64,000 nucleotides of DNA from Pseudocitrobacter corydidari (GCF_021172065.1 NZ_CP087880.1:1340583-1404582), one strand, 5' to 3'. Shown: positions 44,278 through 54,256, counted from the stretch's first letter. Numbers and translations: made by a program. Notes: generated from the sequence alone by a model not told the origin.

Positions 44278-44877
44278 GTGTTTGAATCTCATTTAAATAT
44301 TTTTATCAGAGCAGTGTTTGTTGAAAACATGGCGCTCAATTTCTTTTTAGGGATGTGCACGTTTCTGGCGATTTCTAAAAAGATCGATATCGCCTTTCGG
44401 CTTGGTCTTACGGTTACAGCCCTGCTTACCGTAGCAACGCCCATCAACAATCTGATTTATACCCATCTGCTGAGGGAGAACGCGCTGATCGAGGGGGTGG
44501 ATCTAAGTTTTCTCGATTTCATCACCTTTATTGGCGTACTGGCGGCACTGGTACAGATCCTGGAAATGGTGCTGGATCGCTTTCTGCCCGCCTTGCATCA
44601 CACCCTGGGCGCATTCCTGCCGTTATTGACCATTCACTGTGCCATCTTTGGCGCGACCATTTTTATGGTGCAGCGTGAGTATACATTCGGCGAGTCCATC
44701 ACTTACGGCGCCGGATGTGGCCTCGGCTGGATGCTGGCGCTGGTGGCGCTGGCGGGCATTCGTGAGAAGCTGAAATACGCCAATATGCCAAAAGGCCTGC
44801 GCGGGCTGGGCAGCGTGTTTATTACCGCCGGGCTGATGTCGCTGGGGTTTATGTCGTTTTCGGGGATATCGCTTTAG
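44278..44877 (+). CDS. Orphan NqrE-type quinone-reductase subunit
   Basis: A 199-residue, six-helix membrane protein very like NqrE of the sodium-pumping NADH:quinone oxidoreductase, and more distantly like RnfA/RsxA. The first helix has [21 protein letters not shown] with Cys27 and the fourth [14 protein letters not shown] with Cys121, the two positions that in NqrD/NqrE hold an iron centre within the membrane; the end [22 protein letters not shown] is also typical. GTG start after AGGGAGG. No other nqr or rnf gene is in the window: dcp and ydfG-type genes flank it. It may work with a complex encoded elsewhere or alone. Confidence 0.88.
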   Translation: MFESHLNIFIRAVFVENMALNFFLGMCTFLAISKKIDIAFRLGLTVTALLTVATPINNLIYTHLLRENALIEGVDLSFLDFITFIGVLAALVQILEMVLDRFLPALHHTLGAFLPLLTIHCAIFGATIFMVQREYTFGESITYGAGCGLGWMLALVALAGIREKLKYANMPKGLRGLGSVFITAGLMSLGFMSFSGISL

Positions 44878-44901
44878 GCAAAACTATCACCCTAAACCTA
44901 A

Positions 44902-44937
44902 CCCTCTCCCACAGGGAGAGGGCCGGGGTGAGGGGCC
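44902..44937. repeat. boxC-like interspersed palindrome
   Basis: CCCTCTCCC-ACA-GGGAGAGGG followed by CCGGGGTGAGGGG is a form widespread between enterobacterial genes (boxC type). It lies between converging nqrE-like and dcp and may act as a terminator for both. Confidence 0.7.
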
Positions 44938-44940
44938 GAA

Positions 44941-46986
44941 CTACTCACTCAACCCACGATTCTTCAGCATCGGCTCAATAAGCGGATCATGCCCGCGCCA
45001 GTCGCGGTACAGCGCTTCTAAATCGCTGCTGTTGCCGCGCGACAATATCGCCTGACGGAAGCATTCACCGTTCTCGCGGCTTAAACCGCCCTGCTCTTCA
45101 AACCAAAGATAGCCGTCATCGGCCAGCATTTGTGTCCATAAATAGGCGTAATAGCCAGCTGCGTAGCCTCCGCCAAAGATATGGGCAAAATAGCTGCTAC
45201 GGTAACGTGGCGGAACCGCGGCGAGATGCAGATTTTCCTGCTGTAGGGCCTGCGCTTCAAATTGCGCCACGTTCTGCGGGATAGACTGCGCGGTCACCGT
45301 ATGCCAGTTCATATCCAGCAACGCCGCGCTGAGCAGTTCCGTCATATCATAGCCTTTATTGAACTTCGCGGCACGGAACATGCTGTCGCGCAGGGCTTCC
45401 GGCATCGGCTCACCGGTTTGATGGTGGCGAGCATAATGGGCAAACACCTGCGGATGGCTGGCCCAGTGTTCGTTGATCTGCGACGGGAACTCGACAAAAT
45501 CTCGCGGCGTACTGGTGCCGGAAAGTGTGGCGTAGCGCTGGCTGGCAAACAGACCGTGAAGCGCATGACCAAATTCGTGGAACAGGGTAATGACGTCATC
45601 CCAGGCGATCAGCGCACTGTTGCCGGTGGCCGGTTTGGGATAGTTACAAACGTTGTAAATCACCGGACGCGTATTGAGCAGCGTTGATTGCTGAACGAAG
45701 TTATCCATCCACGCCCCGCCGCTTTTACTGTCGCGCGCGAAGAAATCGCCGTAAAACAGCGCAATACCTTCACCATTTTCGGCGAAAATCTCCCAAACGC
45801 GCACATCGGGATGATAAACCGGAATATCAAAGCGCTCGACAAAGCGAATACCAAACAGCTGGCTGGCCGCCCAAAACACACCATCAATCAGTACACGATC
45901 GAGTGCAAAATAGGGTTTGATCTGCGCTTCATCAATCGCGTATTTTTCGCGGCGGACCTGTTCAGCGTAATAGAGCCAGTCCCAGGCTTGCGCCGCAAAC
46001 GGCGCAGGCTCGGAATCAATAATCTGCTGAATATCCGCCAGTTCTCGCTCGGCGCGCGCCCTGGCTGCGGGGGCGATTTCGCGCATAAAATGCAGCGCAG
46101 CGTCCGGCGTTTTCGCCATCTGATCGGCCATACTCCAGCTGGCGTAATCCGCAAAACCTAACAGGGCGGCCTGTTTTGCGCGAATGTCGACCAACTTCAA
46201 CACCAGCTCGCGCGTGTCATTATCATCGCCCTTTTCCGTACGTGACCATGCGGCTTTAAACAGATTTTCGCGCGTTTGCCTGTCGCGCAAAGACGCCAGG
46301 AACGGCTGTTGAGTCGTATTCAACAGGGGAAGCAGCCAGCTGTTGTGCAGCCCGCGATCCTGTGCCGCGGCCGAAGCAGCGGCTAACTCCTCTGCGTTCA
46401 GACCATCAAGCAGAATAGGTTCTTCGATGACCAGCCCACCCGCTTTTGTGGCCGCCAGCAGGCGCTGATGAAACTGGCTACTGAGCGTGGCGGACTGCGT
46501 GTTCAGCGCTTTTAACTGTGCTTTTTCATCCGCGCCCAGCGTGGCGCCCGCCAGAATAAAGCGCTGATAGATTACCTCTACAAGACGACGTGATTCCGCA
46601 TCCAGAGACAGTTCATCACGTGACTGCCAGACCGCTTCTACGCGGCTGAACAGCGCATCATCAAGATAGATATCATTTGAAAGCTCTGCCAGCTCTGCCG
46701 AAAATTGCTCATCCAGACGCTGGATTTCATCGTTTGTATGTGCCGCAGCCATCGCAAAGAAAACGCTGGTCACGCGGGTCAGCAGCTCGCCGCTTTTCTC
46801 CAGCGCAATGAACGTATTCTCAAAGCTTGCTGGTTCCGGGTTTTGCGCGATGTGGCCAATCTCTTCGCGTTTACGTTTCACGGCTTCGTTAAATGCCGGA
46901 CGATAGTCGCTGTCACTGATCAAATTAAATGGGGGGGCCTGATACGGCAGCGTACTGGCGGCAAAGAATGGGTTGGTGGCCAACAT
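44941..46986 (-). CDS. dcp: Dipeptidyl carboxypeptidase Dcp
   Basis: A 681-residue zinc metallopeptidase of family M3 that removes dipeptides from peptide C-termini in the cytoplasm. The active site is FHEFGHALHGLFA, with a distal Glu in the conserved FPSQINEHWA region. Length equals E. coli Dcp. The ATG at 46986 follows AAGGAG by 7 bp; the frame to 47043 is an unlikely extension. Divergent from ydfG, as in E. coli. Confidence 0.95.
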   Translation of the reverse strand: MLATNPFFAASTLPYQAPPFNLISDSDYRPAFNEAVKRKREEIGHIAQNPEPASFENTFIALEKSGELLTRVTSVFFAMAAAHTNDEIQRLDEQFSAELAELSNDIYLDDALFSRVEAVWQSRDELSLDAESRRLVEVIYQRFILAGATLGADEKAQLKALNTQSATLSSQFHQRLLAATKAGGLVIEEPILLDGLNAEELAAASAAAQDRGLHNSWLLPLLNTTQQPFLASLRDRQTRENLFKAAWSRTEKGDDNDTRELVLKLVDIRAKQAALLGFADYASWSMADQMAKTPDAALHFMREIAPAARARAERELADIQQIIDSEPAPFAAQAWDWLYYAEQVRREKYAIDEAQIKPYFALDRVLIDGVFWAASQLFGIRFVERFDIPVYHPDVRVWEIFAENGEGIALFYGDFFARDSKSGGAWMDNFVQQSTLLNTRPVIYNVCNYPKPATGNSALIAWDDVITLFHEFGHALHGLFASQRYATLSGTSTPRDFVEFPSQINEHWASHPQVFAHYARHHQTGEPMPEALRDSMFRAAKFNKGYDMTELLSAALLDMNWHTVTAQSIPQNVAQFEAQALQQENLHLAAVPPRYRSSYFAHIFGGGYAAGYYAYLWTQMLADDGYLWFEEQGGLSRENGECFRQAILSRGNSSDLEALYRDWRGHDPLIEPMLKNRGLSE

Positions 46987-47110
46987 GTTCGACTCCTTGA
47001 GATGACTTTCCCTTAGAGTAGGCAACCCCCGGAAAGACCGCAATCACTTCCCGCGATGGAAAAGAGCGTGCTATCGTAATAACACACAAAAAGCGTTGAG
47101 GAACAGAGAG

Positions 47111-47860
47111 ATGATCATACTGGTTACCGGGGCAACGGCAGGTTTTGGTGAAAGCATTACGCGTCGTTTTGTCGCCAATGGGCACAAAGTGATTGCCACA
47201 GGACGCCGCCAGGAGCGCCTGCAGGTGTTAAAAGAGGAGCTCGGCGATAGCGTGTTAACGCTGCAACTGGACGTGCGCAACCGCGCCGCAATTGAAGAAG
47301 CGCTCAGCCAGTTGCCCGCGCAATGGCAGGCGATTGATATTCTGGTAAACAACGCCGGGCTGGCGCTGGGCATGGAACCGGCGCACAAAGCCAGCGTAGA
47401 AGACTGGGAAAACATGATCGACACCAACAACAAAGGCCTTGTGTACATGACCCGCGCCGTGTTGCCGGGAATGGTTGAACGCAATCGCGGTCATATTATC
47501 AATATTGGTTCCACCGCCGGAAGCTGGCCCTATGCAGGCGGCAACGTGTATGGCGCAACCAAGGCGTTCGTGCGTCAGTTCAGCCTGAATTTACGTACCG
47601 ATCTGCACGGCACTGCCGTTCGCGTAACCGATATCGAACCGGGCCTGGTCGGCGGTACCGAGTTCTCCAATGTGCGTTTCAAAGGTGATGATGCGAAAGC
47701 AGGTAAAACCTATGAAAATACCAATGCACTGACGCCGGAAGATGTGACCGAAGCGGTTTGGTGGGTGGCGACACTGCCAAAACATGTCAACATCAACACC
47801 GTTGAAATGATGCCGGTTAGCCAGACTTACGCAGGCCTGAGCGTTCACCGTCAAAATTGA
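47111..47860 (+). CDS. ydfG: NADP-dependent 3-hydroxy acid dehydrogenase YdfG
   Basis: A 249-residue short-chain dehydrogenase, matching E. coli YdfG, which oxidises L-allo-threonine and 3-hydroxy acids and reduces malonic semialdehyde. TGATAGFGESITRRF binds NADP; NNAGLALG and the catalytic Ser with the YGATKAF Tyr-Lys pair are present. ATG at 47111 follows GAGGAACAGAGAG; a TTG at 47096 overlaps this site. Followed by rspR as in E. coli. Confidence 0.95.
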   Translation: MIILVTGATAGFGESITRRFVANGHKVIATGRRQERLQVLKEELGDSVLTLQLDVRNRAAIEEALSQLPAQWQAIDILVNNAGLALGMEPAHKASVEDWENMIDTNNKGLVYMTRAVLPGMVERNRGHIINIGSTAGSWPYAGGNVYGATKAFVRQFSLNLRTDLHGTAVRVTDIEPGLVGGTEFSNVRFKGDDAKAGKTYENTNALTPEDVTEAVWWVATLPKHVNINTVEMMPVSQTYAGLSVHRQN

Positions 47861-47867
47861 TGTTTTT

Positions 47868-47898
47868 AGCCCTGCCCGACGCCCGTCGGGTATGGGCT
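47868..47898 (+). terminator. Hairpin after ydfG
   Basis: AGCCC-TG-CCCGAC pairs with GTCGGG-TAT-GGGCT in a stem with an internal bulge, just after the ydfG stop. No T run follows; a poly-A stretch precedes rspR. Confidence 0.5.
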
Positions 47899-47953
47899 CA
47901 GCAGCAAAAAAAGCGTAAAATAGAGGCCAAAATCAGCGAATAAGAATGAATCA

Positions 47954-48640
47954 ATGGCCGCCGAAACACAACTCAACCCAACACAGCCCGTCAACCAGCA
48001 AATTTATCGCATTTTACGCCGCGATATCGTGCATTGTTTGATCCCCCCAGGAACGCCGCTTTCTGAAAAAGAGGTGTCGATGCGCTTTGACGTTTCACGC
48101 CAGCCGGTTCGCGAAGCGTTTATTAAACTGGCGGAAAATGGCCTGATTCAGATTCGCCCTCAGCGCGGCAGCTATGTAAACAAAATATCGCTGTCGCAGG
48201 TGCGCAATGGGTGTTTTGTCCGTCAGGCAATTGAGTGTGCAGTGGCGCGTCGGGCGGCGACCATGATCACCGATAAACAGCTCTATCAGCTGGAACAAAA
48301 CCTTCACCAGCAGCGTATTGCCATCGACCGGCTCCAGCATAATGATTTTTTCCAGCTTGATGATGAATTTCATCAGTTGCTGTCGATGATTGCCGACTGT
48401 CAGCTGGCATGGGATACCATCGAGAATATTAAAGCGGCGATCGACCGCGTGCGCTATATGAGCCTCGACCACGTTTCTTCCCCGGATATGCTGCTGGCGC
48501 AGCACCACGATATTTTCCATGCACTGGAAAAGCGCGATCCGGATTTAGTGGAAAAAGCGATGACGCAGCATTTGCAGGAAATCAGTGAATCTGTGCAGTT
48601 AATTCGACAGGAAAAACTCGACTGGTTTAGCGAGGAGTAA
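47954..48640 (+). CDS. rspR: GntR-family regulator RspR
   Basis: A 228-residue FadR-subfamily regulator matching E. coli RspR (YdfH). The winged helix is at about 15-80 ([41 protein letters not shown]) and an FCD effector domain follows with [16 protein letters not shown]. In E. coli it represses the rspAB operon. Here its likely targets are rspA with the TRAP genes and ydfI, about 1.2-7 kb to the right. Confidence 0.93.
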   Translation: MAAETQLNPTQPVNQQIYRILRRDIVHCLIPPGTPLSEKEVSMRFDVSRQPVREAFIKLAENGLIQIRPQRGSYVNKISLSQVRNGCFVRQAIECAVARRAATMITDKQLYQLEQNLHQQRIAIDRLQHNDFFQLDDEFHQLLSMIADCQLAWDTIENIKAAIDRVRYMSLDHVSSPDMLLAQHHDIFHALEKRDPDLVEKAMTQHLQEISESVQLIRQEKLDWFSEE

Positions 48641-48643
48641 CAG

Positions 48644-48672
48644 AAAGCCTTCACACAGGGGTGAAGGCTTTT
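48644..48672. terminator. Bidirectional terminator between rspR and uspG-like
   Basis: AAAGCCTTCAC and GTGAAGGCTTT form an 11-bp stem with a 6-base loop and a T run, serving both converging genes. Confidence 0.85.
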
Positions 48673-48679
48673 ATGTTGT

Positions 48680-49114
48680 TCAGGACTCTCTGACGACCAT
48701 GGTCGGTATTGCGGCATGACGCAGAATCGACTCAGCATTGGAACCCAGTAAGTGGGTTGTGCCGCCAGGGCTACGTGAGCCGATAACAATGGCATCGTAA
48801 CCTTCCGTTTTGCTCATCGCGATAATCTCATCACGAATATTGCCAAACCGTACTTCGGTACGCAGCCGCGAGGCGGGAATATCCAGCATCTTCATCAGAC
48901 GCTTCATTTTAATTTCCGACTCGTTCGACATAAACGCATTAAACTTTTTGATATCAGAGGCAAATCCGCGTAATAACGAACGACTGCTGTTGGGCAGTAC
49001 ATTAACCAACGTGATCTCCCCCTCTTCACCCGCCAACCAGGCCGCGTGGCGCAATGCTTTGTCACTCAAATCCATTTCAAAAACATCTACAGGCATCAAT
49101 ATTTTTTTATACAT
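48680..49114 (-). CDS. Universal stress protein, UspG-like
   Basis: A 144-residue UspA-fold protein. The ATP-binding G-x2-G-x9-G(S/T) pattern of the FG class is seen as IVIGSRSPGGTTHLLGSNAESILRHA, and the start YKKILMPVDVFEMDLSDKALRHAAWLA resembles E. coli UspG (UP12). It probably binds ATP and supports survival or motility changes under stress. Because E. coli uspG lies elsewhere and other members exist, it may be a paralogue. A FNR-type site lies about 190 bp upstream, nearer ydfZ. Confidence 0.85.
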   Translation of the reverse strand: MYKKILMPVDVFEMDLSDKALRHAAWLAGEEGEITLVNVLPNSSRSLLRGFASDIKKFNAFMSNESEIKMKRLMKMLDIPASRLRTEVRFGNIRDEIIAMSKTEGYDAIVIGSRSPGGTTHLLGSNAESILRHAAIPTMVVRES

Positions 49115-49303
49115 AGCCCAATCTCCTTATTCCAGAGGAACCTTATTGCAGCAAGGTAACAATGCCATATTTAAACTAAACAAATCCACAATGATTTCTT
49201 CGTTAAACTATTCACCTTTGCAAAGGTTCGTCCATTACTTCAGCTACTCTTAACTAACCTGTAGATATGTATAGGCCACCCTTTCCCTAAAAAAATCGTG
49301 TAA

Positions 49304-49317
49304 TTGATCAAAAACAA
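49304..49317 (+). promoter_or_regulatory. FNR box upstream of ydfZ
   Basis: TTGAT-CAAA-AACAA matches the FNR consensus TTGATnnnnATCAA at nine of ten positions. It stands about 105 bp before the ydfZ start. E. coli ydfZ is known to be FNR-activated. Confidence 0.7.
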
Positions 49318-49409
49318 TTTAATTTTTTATGGATAGGCGTATTTATAGAACCCGTCGTTGCCACATCCCATTTTGTAACCGGCTTCGATATGAAAGAAAG
49401 GAGAACACC

Positions 49410-49613
49410 ATGATGACTTACGATCGTAACCGCAATGCAATTACTACTGGCAGCCGTGTAATGATTAATGGTACCGGGAAAACCGGCACTATCAAGGCGA
49501 TTAAAGCAGACGGTATGACACCTGCCCAGGTGCGCCGCAGCAAAACAGTTGAGATTGATGGTTGTGACGGAGAGTTCGAGCCGATTGAGCTTATTCGTCT
49601 CGGCATGCACTAA
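49410..49613 (+). CDS. ydfZ: Selenium-binding protein YdfZ
   Basis: A 67-residue protein matching E. coli YdfZ ([16 protein letters not shown] at the start, ELIRLGMH at the end). E. coli YdfZ binds selenium, presumably at its single Cys, here in the IDGCDGEF segment, without an in-frame UGA codon. The ATG at 49410 follows AAGGAGAACACC. It is expressed without oxygen in E. coli, consistent with the FNR box here. Confidence 0.93.
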   Translation: MMTYDRNRNAITTGSRVMINGTGKTGTIKAIKADGMTPAQVRRSKTVEIDGCDGEFEPIELIRLGMH

Positions 49614-49710
49614 TTAGTGGTGTAATTCGGGTGGTCTTGTTCTGAGGCCGCCCGATAATGATTTTCCTGTCTGCGTTAAATTCCCCAATTGAAATATTGC
49701 GCCTGCATTT

Positions 49711-49849
49711 TGCCGGATGGCGCTGCGCTTATCCGGCCTACGAAGAAAGTGCATATCCGTAGGCCTGTTAACAACCGCAGCCGATGTCGGCATTCCGAAA
49801 CCCGCACAACACCAGATTGTAGGCCCGGTAAGCAACGCGCCACCGGGCA
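49711..49849. repeat. REP cluster (BIME)
   Basis: Two REP units in the spacer between ydfZ and ydfI: TGCCGGATGGCGCTGCGCTT plus ATCCGGCCTACG (49711-49742), and GTAGGCCCGGTAAGCAACGC plus GCCACCGGGCA (49819-49849), the latter inverted. They flank about 75 bp containing a weaker GTAGGCCTG fragment. Confidence 0.85.
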
Positions 49850-49859
49850 CATCGCCGCA

Positions 49860-51320
49860 TCAGGCGTTGGCAAATTCCGCAACCGTCGCCTTCGCACCTT
49901 TCGCCAGCAGAGACAGATACGCCTTCGTCACCTGCTCAACGAATTTCGCTTCATGCGGCAGTTCTTTACCGAAAATAGCCTCAATACCCAGCAGCGCTTT
50001 CACGCGGGCTTCGCCCTCTTCGCTTTGCGCAACGGTCGCCTGAATCACCGACAGCAGCGGGTCGCACACTTCGATAGCGTCGCCCTGCTCGTCCACGCCG
50101 CCAACGTAGCGCATCCAGCCAGCGACACCTAGCGCCAGCAGCGCAAAGCTGCTGTTATGTACCAGGTGCCAGCGGACGGAATCCAGCATACGCTGCGGCA
50201 GCTTCTGGCTGCCGTCCATCGCGATTTGCCAGGTACGGTGACGCAGTGCCGGGTTGGTATAACGCTCAATCAGCAGATCGGCATAGCGAGAGAGATCCAC
50301 GCCCTGAACTTTCAGCGTCGGGGCCTGCTCTTTCAGCATCAGGTCGTGTGCCGCGCGGCGATAGTTCTCATCACCCATGCATTCATTGATATGCTGATAG
50401 CCCGCCAGATAACCCAGATACGCCAGGAAGGAGTGGCTGCCATTAAGCATGCGCAGTTTCATCTCTTCGAATGGAATAACGTCAGAAACCAGTTCCGCTC
50501 CTGCTTTTTCCCATTCAGGGCGGCCTGCAACGAAGTTATCTTCAATCACCCACTGACGGAACGGTTCGCAAGCTACGCCTGCCGGATCGCGCACGCCGGT
50601 CAGTTGTTCAATTTTATCCAGCGTATCGGCAGTGACCGCCGGAACGATACGGTCAACCATCGTAGACGGGAACGTCACGTTTTGTTCAATCCACGCCGCC
50701 AGGTCTGCATCCACCGCGCGGGCATATGCGGTAACGACATTGCGCATCACGTGGCCGTTTTCCGGCATGTTGTCGCAAGACATCACGCTAAATGCTGGTA
50801 GCCCCGCTGCTTTGCGACGCGCCAGTGCTTCAACAATGACCCCCGGTGCAGATTTAGGCTGATGCGGGTTTGCAATATCAGCAGCGATGAAAGGATGATC
50901 GAGCATCAATTGCCCGGTCGCCGGAGAGTGGCAGTAGCCTTTTTCAGTGATCGTCAGAGAGACAATCGCCACCTGCGGTTCGCACATTTTCGCGAGTACG
51001 GTTTCCAGACCGTCGACCTGCGCGTGCAGGGCTTCTTTGACCACGCCAACTACGCGCGCAGTCCACGCGTCGGCAGACATCTCTGCCACGGTGTATAAAT
51101 TGTCCTGGTTCTTCAGATCAGCAATCTGCTGCTCGCCGCCAATCAGGTTAACTTCGGTGTAACCCCAATCACTGCCGTGCTCCGTGGCAAGGATATCTGC
51201 ATAGATAGCCTGATGGGCGCGGTGAAAAGCACCAAAGCCAAGATGGACAATGCGCGGCACGAGTTTGCTGCGATCAAAGGTCGGGAGAGTTGCCTTAGCG
51301 GCTAATAGCTTATTTTGCAT
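49860..51320 (-). CDS. ydfI: Hexuronate reductase, YdfI (UxuB family)
   Basis: A 486-residue mannitol-dehydrogenase-family enzyme, close to E. coli YdfI and UxuB, which interconvert D-fructuronate and D-mannonate with NAD. Conserved are [50 protein letters not shown] and [18 protein letters not shown] with the catalytic Lys-Asn-His. It follows the TRAP dctM gene by 157 bp containing an inverted repeat, suggesting its own promoter. It probably oxidises mannonate or altronate brought in by that transporter, as an alternative to dehydration by RspA. Confidence 0.92.
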   Translation of the reverse strand: MQNKLLAAKATLPTFDRSKLVPRIVHLGFGAFHRAHQAIYADILATEHGSDWGYTEVNLIGGEQQIADLKNQDNLYTVAEMSADAWTARVVGVVKEALHAQVDGLETVLAKMCEPQVAIVSLTITEKGYCHSPATGQLMLDHPFIAADIANPHQPKSAPGVIVEALARRKAAGLPAFSVMSCDNMPENGHVMRNVVTAYARAVDADLAAWIEQNVTFPSTMVDRIVPAVTADTLDKIEQLTGVRDPAGVACEPFRQWVIEDNFVAGRPEWEKAGAELVSDVIPFEEMKLRMLNGSHSFLAYLGYLAGYQHINECMGDENYRRAAHDLMLKEQAPTLKVQGVDLSRYADLLIERYTNPALRHRTWQIAMDGSQKLPQRMLDSVRWHLVHNSSFALLALGVAGWMRYVGGVDEQGDAIEVCDPLLSVIQATVAQSEEGEARVKALLGIEAIFGKELPHEAKFVEQVTKAYLSLLAKGAKATVAEFANA

Positions 51321-51436
51321 CTTTTTGACTCACTGTAGAGAACGTTGATTGCCATACTAGATTAACGAGTTCATTTGGCGTGTTTTTGATTTGAGTTAAC
51401 TTATTGGCGATTGGTATGACATGATTTTTAAGTTGT

Positions 51437-51471
51437 GTGACAGCTATACAATTTATTGTGATAGCTGTCAC
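51437..51471. promoter_or_regulatory. Inverted repeat upstream of ydfI
   Basis: GTGACAGCTAT and ATAGCTGTCAC are perfect 11-bp arms around 13 bases; the centre, ATACAATTTATTGTGAT (51446-51462), resembles a stretch upstream of rspA. It could be an operator for RspR, or a terminator for dctM whose stop is 7 bp away; no T run is present. Confidence 0.5.
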
Positions 51472-51477
51472 TGCACG

Positions 51478-52755
51478 TTACATCAGCGTTTCAGGCAGAA
51501 AGAGCGTGATTTGAGGGAAAATCACCAGCAGCGCGATAAACAGGAAGAATGCGATCAGATAAGGTACTGATGCCCTAACGAAGGCCACGCTACTGCAATT
51601 CAGGATCCCGCAGACGGTATACATGCAAATTCCCACCGGCGGCGTGTTTGCGCCCAACAAGGTGAGTACCACGAAGATCAGCCCAAAGTGAATGGGATCA
51701 AAACCCGCTTCAATGGCAATGGGTAACAAAATAGGCGTCAGCAGCAAGATAATGACGCTACCGTCAAACAGCATTCCCGCCACGGTGATCAGCGCCAGTA
51801 ACAGCAGCAAAATACCGTATTTATTTTCAGTAAATTGCAGAATGGACTCAGCCAGCTGTTGCGGTATTTGATCAAGAATCGTGATATGCCCCAGGATCGC
51901 AGCAGACATAATCAACAGCATTACGACGCCAATATCATTGATGGTTTGCTTTAATACCTCCCACAGCGCCTCATTGCTGAGCGCTTTGTAGACGTAGCGT
52001 CCAATAATGAAGGAATACAAGACGATAAATGCCCCGGCCTCCGTGGTGGTAAAAATCCCCAAACGAATCACCACGATCAACACAACCGGAAACATCAACG
52101 CCCAAAAACTATTTTTAAAGCTATTCCAGACATCACCACGCGTTGGCTTTGATGCCATTTCTGGCTGGATATTCATTTTTTTCGCCAGCACGTAGTTGGT
52201 GCCCATCAGAATGAGGGTCAGCAACAATCCTGGGAATATCCCCGCAATGAACAATTTGCCGATGGAAACGTTGCCCACAAAACCATACAGAATCAACAAA
52301 ATACTGGGTGGGATTGTCGCAGTAATAAGTGAACTAAAAGCTATAACCACTGCACTGAATGCTTTTGGGTATCCTCTCTCAATCATGGGTAGGCCCAATA
52401 CTCTGGACTGCATCGCGGCATCCGCCGTCGCCGAACCCGAAACGCCGCCCAGCAAGCACGCCAGCAAAACGTTGATTTGTGCCAGCCCACCCACCATCCA
52501 GCCTGATACCACACGGGCAAAGTCCAGTAGTCGGCTTGTCACACCCGATTTATTCAGCAAGTTTCCAACCAGCAAAAACAGCGGTGTCGCCAGGATGGGA
52601 AATGATTGTGTGGGTGCGGAAAACTTTTGAAACGCGATACCTATTGGTAAAAAATCGGCAGTAAAGAAATAACTCAAACTCGAAATAGCGATAACCATGC
52701 CAACGGGCATACCAATAATGAGTAATACCACGAATAACAAAGCGGTTATAAGCAT
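51478..52755 (-). CDS. dctM: TRAP transporter large permease (DctM)
   Basis: A 425-residue membrane protein with about 12 helices, the large subunit of a TRAP transporter driving uptake with sodium. VVLLIIGMPVGMVIAISSLSY at the start, GGVSGSATADAAM and a late TLLGANTPPVGICMYTVCGI are typical. It overlaps dctQ by 10 bp. The neighbouring rspA and ydfI suggest the substrate is a hexonate such as mannonate, rather than C4-dicarboxylate. Confidence 0.92.
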   Translation of the reverse strand: MLITALLFVVLLIIGMPVGMVIAISSLSYFFTADFLPIGIAFQKFSAPTQSFPILATPLFLLVGNLLNKSGVTSRLLDFARVVSGWMVGGLAQINVLLACLLGGVSGSATADAAMQSRVLGLPMIERGYPKAFSAVVIAFSSLITATIPPSILLILYGFVGNVSIGKLFIAGIFPGLLLTLILMGTNYVLAKKMNIQPEMASKPTRGDVWNSFKNSFWALMFPVVLIVVIRLGIFTTTEAGAFIVLYSFIIGRYVYKALSNEALWEVLKQTINDIGVVMLLIMSAAILGHITILDQIPQQLAESILQFTENKYGILLLLLALITVAGMLFDGSVIILLLTPILLPIAIEAGFDPIHFGLIFVVLTLLGANTPPVGICMYTVCGILNCSSVAFVRASVPYLIAFFLFIALLVIFPQITLFLPETLM

Positions 52756-53231
52756 ACATCCTCCATGTCCGGCTTGCTTTTCTCCTCTTCACGGCATCCT
52801 GATATGAGAAAGGACACCGACGTGACAACCATCAGCAGGCATCCGGTTGGAACAGCGCTATTTAACCAGGCCAGTGACAGTTCCGTTACCGGCAGCACCT
52901 GGTGATGCGTGGTCCATGTGAAATTAAAACCGTACCAGACGCCGCAAAGCAGAAAACCAAGAATGAGCAACTCATTAAACCAGAGACAAGCTCTTTTCAT
53001 TCTCTGTGGAAATAAATTTACCAGCGCATCAATACCAATATGCCGTCTGGATTGAAAACCATAGTCAATCGCAAATATGCTAACCCACGCAAATAACACC
53101 ATCGCAATTTCCAGCGACCAGATAATAGGATGCCCTATCGCGCGCGCTACGCCACCTGCCAGAATAATTAGCACAATCGCGACCAGGCCTATTCTGGCTG
53201 CTGCCAGTTCAAATTCACGCAAAAGATTCAT
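52746..53231 (-). CDS. dctQ: TRAP transporter small permease (DctQ)
   Basis: A 161-residue membrane protein with four helices; the family pattern includes WVSIFAIDYGFQSRRHIGIDALV and LAWLNSAVPTGCLLMVV. The ATG at 53231 has GGAG 6 bp upstream; a TTG at 53246 lacks one. It sits between dctP and dctM and overlaps the latter. Confidence 0.9.
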   Translation of the reverse strand: MNLLREFELAAARIGLVAIVLIILAGGVARAIGHPIIWSLEIAMVLFAWVSIFAIDYGFQSRRHIGIDALVNLFPQRMKRACLWFNELLILGFLLCGVWYGFNFTWTTHHQVLPVTELSLAWLNSAVPTGCLLMVVTSVSFLISGCREEEKSKPDMEDVCL

Positions 53232-53275
53232 CGTAAACTCCATCAAATAGCAGGGCCTAAGCCCCGCTGATAAAA

Positions 53276-54256
53276 TTATTGTTGGATAACCGATTCAACT
53301 TGTTCTTTCGCTTTGCTTAACCCCAATTTTTCGGGCACATACTGGCAGCTTTCGATAAAAGGTTTAACATCAACATCTGAAATCGTCATACCCTTTTTCG
53401 CCATTTCAGCCAGCATCACATCCCCGGCCTTAATGGTATTTTCTGAAGCTATATCACCATTTTTTTCAGCCTCTTCATGAAGAATTTTTTGAATTTCTGG
53501 CGTTTGGCTGGACAACCATTTCTGTGAAACGATAAGCCCGGTCATTAAATGAATGTGGTTCGTTTTGGTGATGTTTTTGGTGATCTCATAAAGCTTAGAA
53601 CCATATACTGCGGTTGGTTGAGCCTCGGCAGCATCCACGACGCCGGTCTGAATCGACGAATAGATTTCAGACCATGACAACGGCGTTGGCGATCCCCCCA
53701 TACATTTGATGGTTTCAATGGTGATGGGCGCTTCCAGCGCACGCACGCGAACACCGTTTAAATCTGTCGGTTTGCTGATGGGCTTTTGCGTAACCAGCAT
53801 GCGGGCCCCCTGATACCAGTTGAATGACAGCGGGGTAAGCCCGGCCTCCTTAGCCATTTTATCACTCCACCCGGCAAACACGGGGCTGGCAATAAATTTC
53901 TTCAGCGTAGCGTAATCTTTAAAAACAAACGGCGCAGGAATAATGGCCATTTCAGGCACAAACTGCGCCAGCCTTGCTCCATCAACAAGCACCGCGACAT
54001 TACTTCCCGCTTGCGCATGCTGTAACAATTCATTATCAGCACCTAACTGACCGCTGGAAAACAGCTTTATTTTCAACTCACCTTGCGTTCTGCTCTCAAC
54101 ATTTTTTTTAAACGCCTGCAATCCTTTATAAATAGGATCATCAGGTGACAGCGATGTACTGACGTTCAGTGACTCTGCGCCCCAACTCACACCAGCGGCC
54201 AAAAACGGAACAATACAGATGGTTTTGATCAATCCTGAAAGCTTGCTGATATTCAT
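53276..54256 (-). CDS. dctP: TRAP transporter solute-binding protein (DctP)
   Basis: A 326-residue periplasmic binding protein with signal peptide (about residues 1-27, IKTICIVPFLAAGVSWGA). The TRAP signature is seen in GVRVRALEAPITIETIKCMGGSPTPLSWSEIYSSIQTGVVDAAEAQPTAV, where the Arg in RVRA should bind the ligand carboxylate. It hands substrate to DctQM. It lies 64 bp after rspA, the likely operon head. Confidence 0.93.
   Translation of the reverse strand: MNISKLSGLIKTICIVPFLAAGVSWGAESLNVSTSLSPDDPIYKGLQAFKKNVESRTQGELKIKLFSSGQLGADNELLQHAQAGSNVAVLVDGARLAQFVPEMAIIPAPFVFKDYATLKKFIASPVFAGWSDKMAKEAGLTPLSFNWYQGARMLVTQKPISKPTDLNGVRVRALEAPITIETIKCMGGSPTPLSWSEIYSSIQTGVVDAAEAQPTAVYGSKLYEITKNITKTNHIHLMTGLIVSQKWLSSQTPEIQKILHEEAEKNGDIASENTIKAGDVMLAEMAKKGMTISDVDVKPFIESCQYVPEKLGLSKAKEQVESVIQQ

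Noticed and set aside
45642..45660. A second ter-like sequence (reverse of TTTGTAACTA) within dcp
   Set aside because: It lacks the TGTTG part of the core and the position-6 G, so Tus binding is unlikely.
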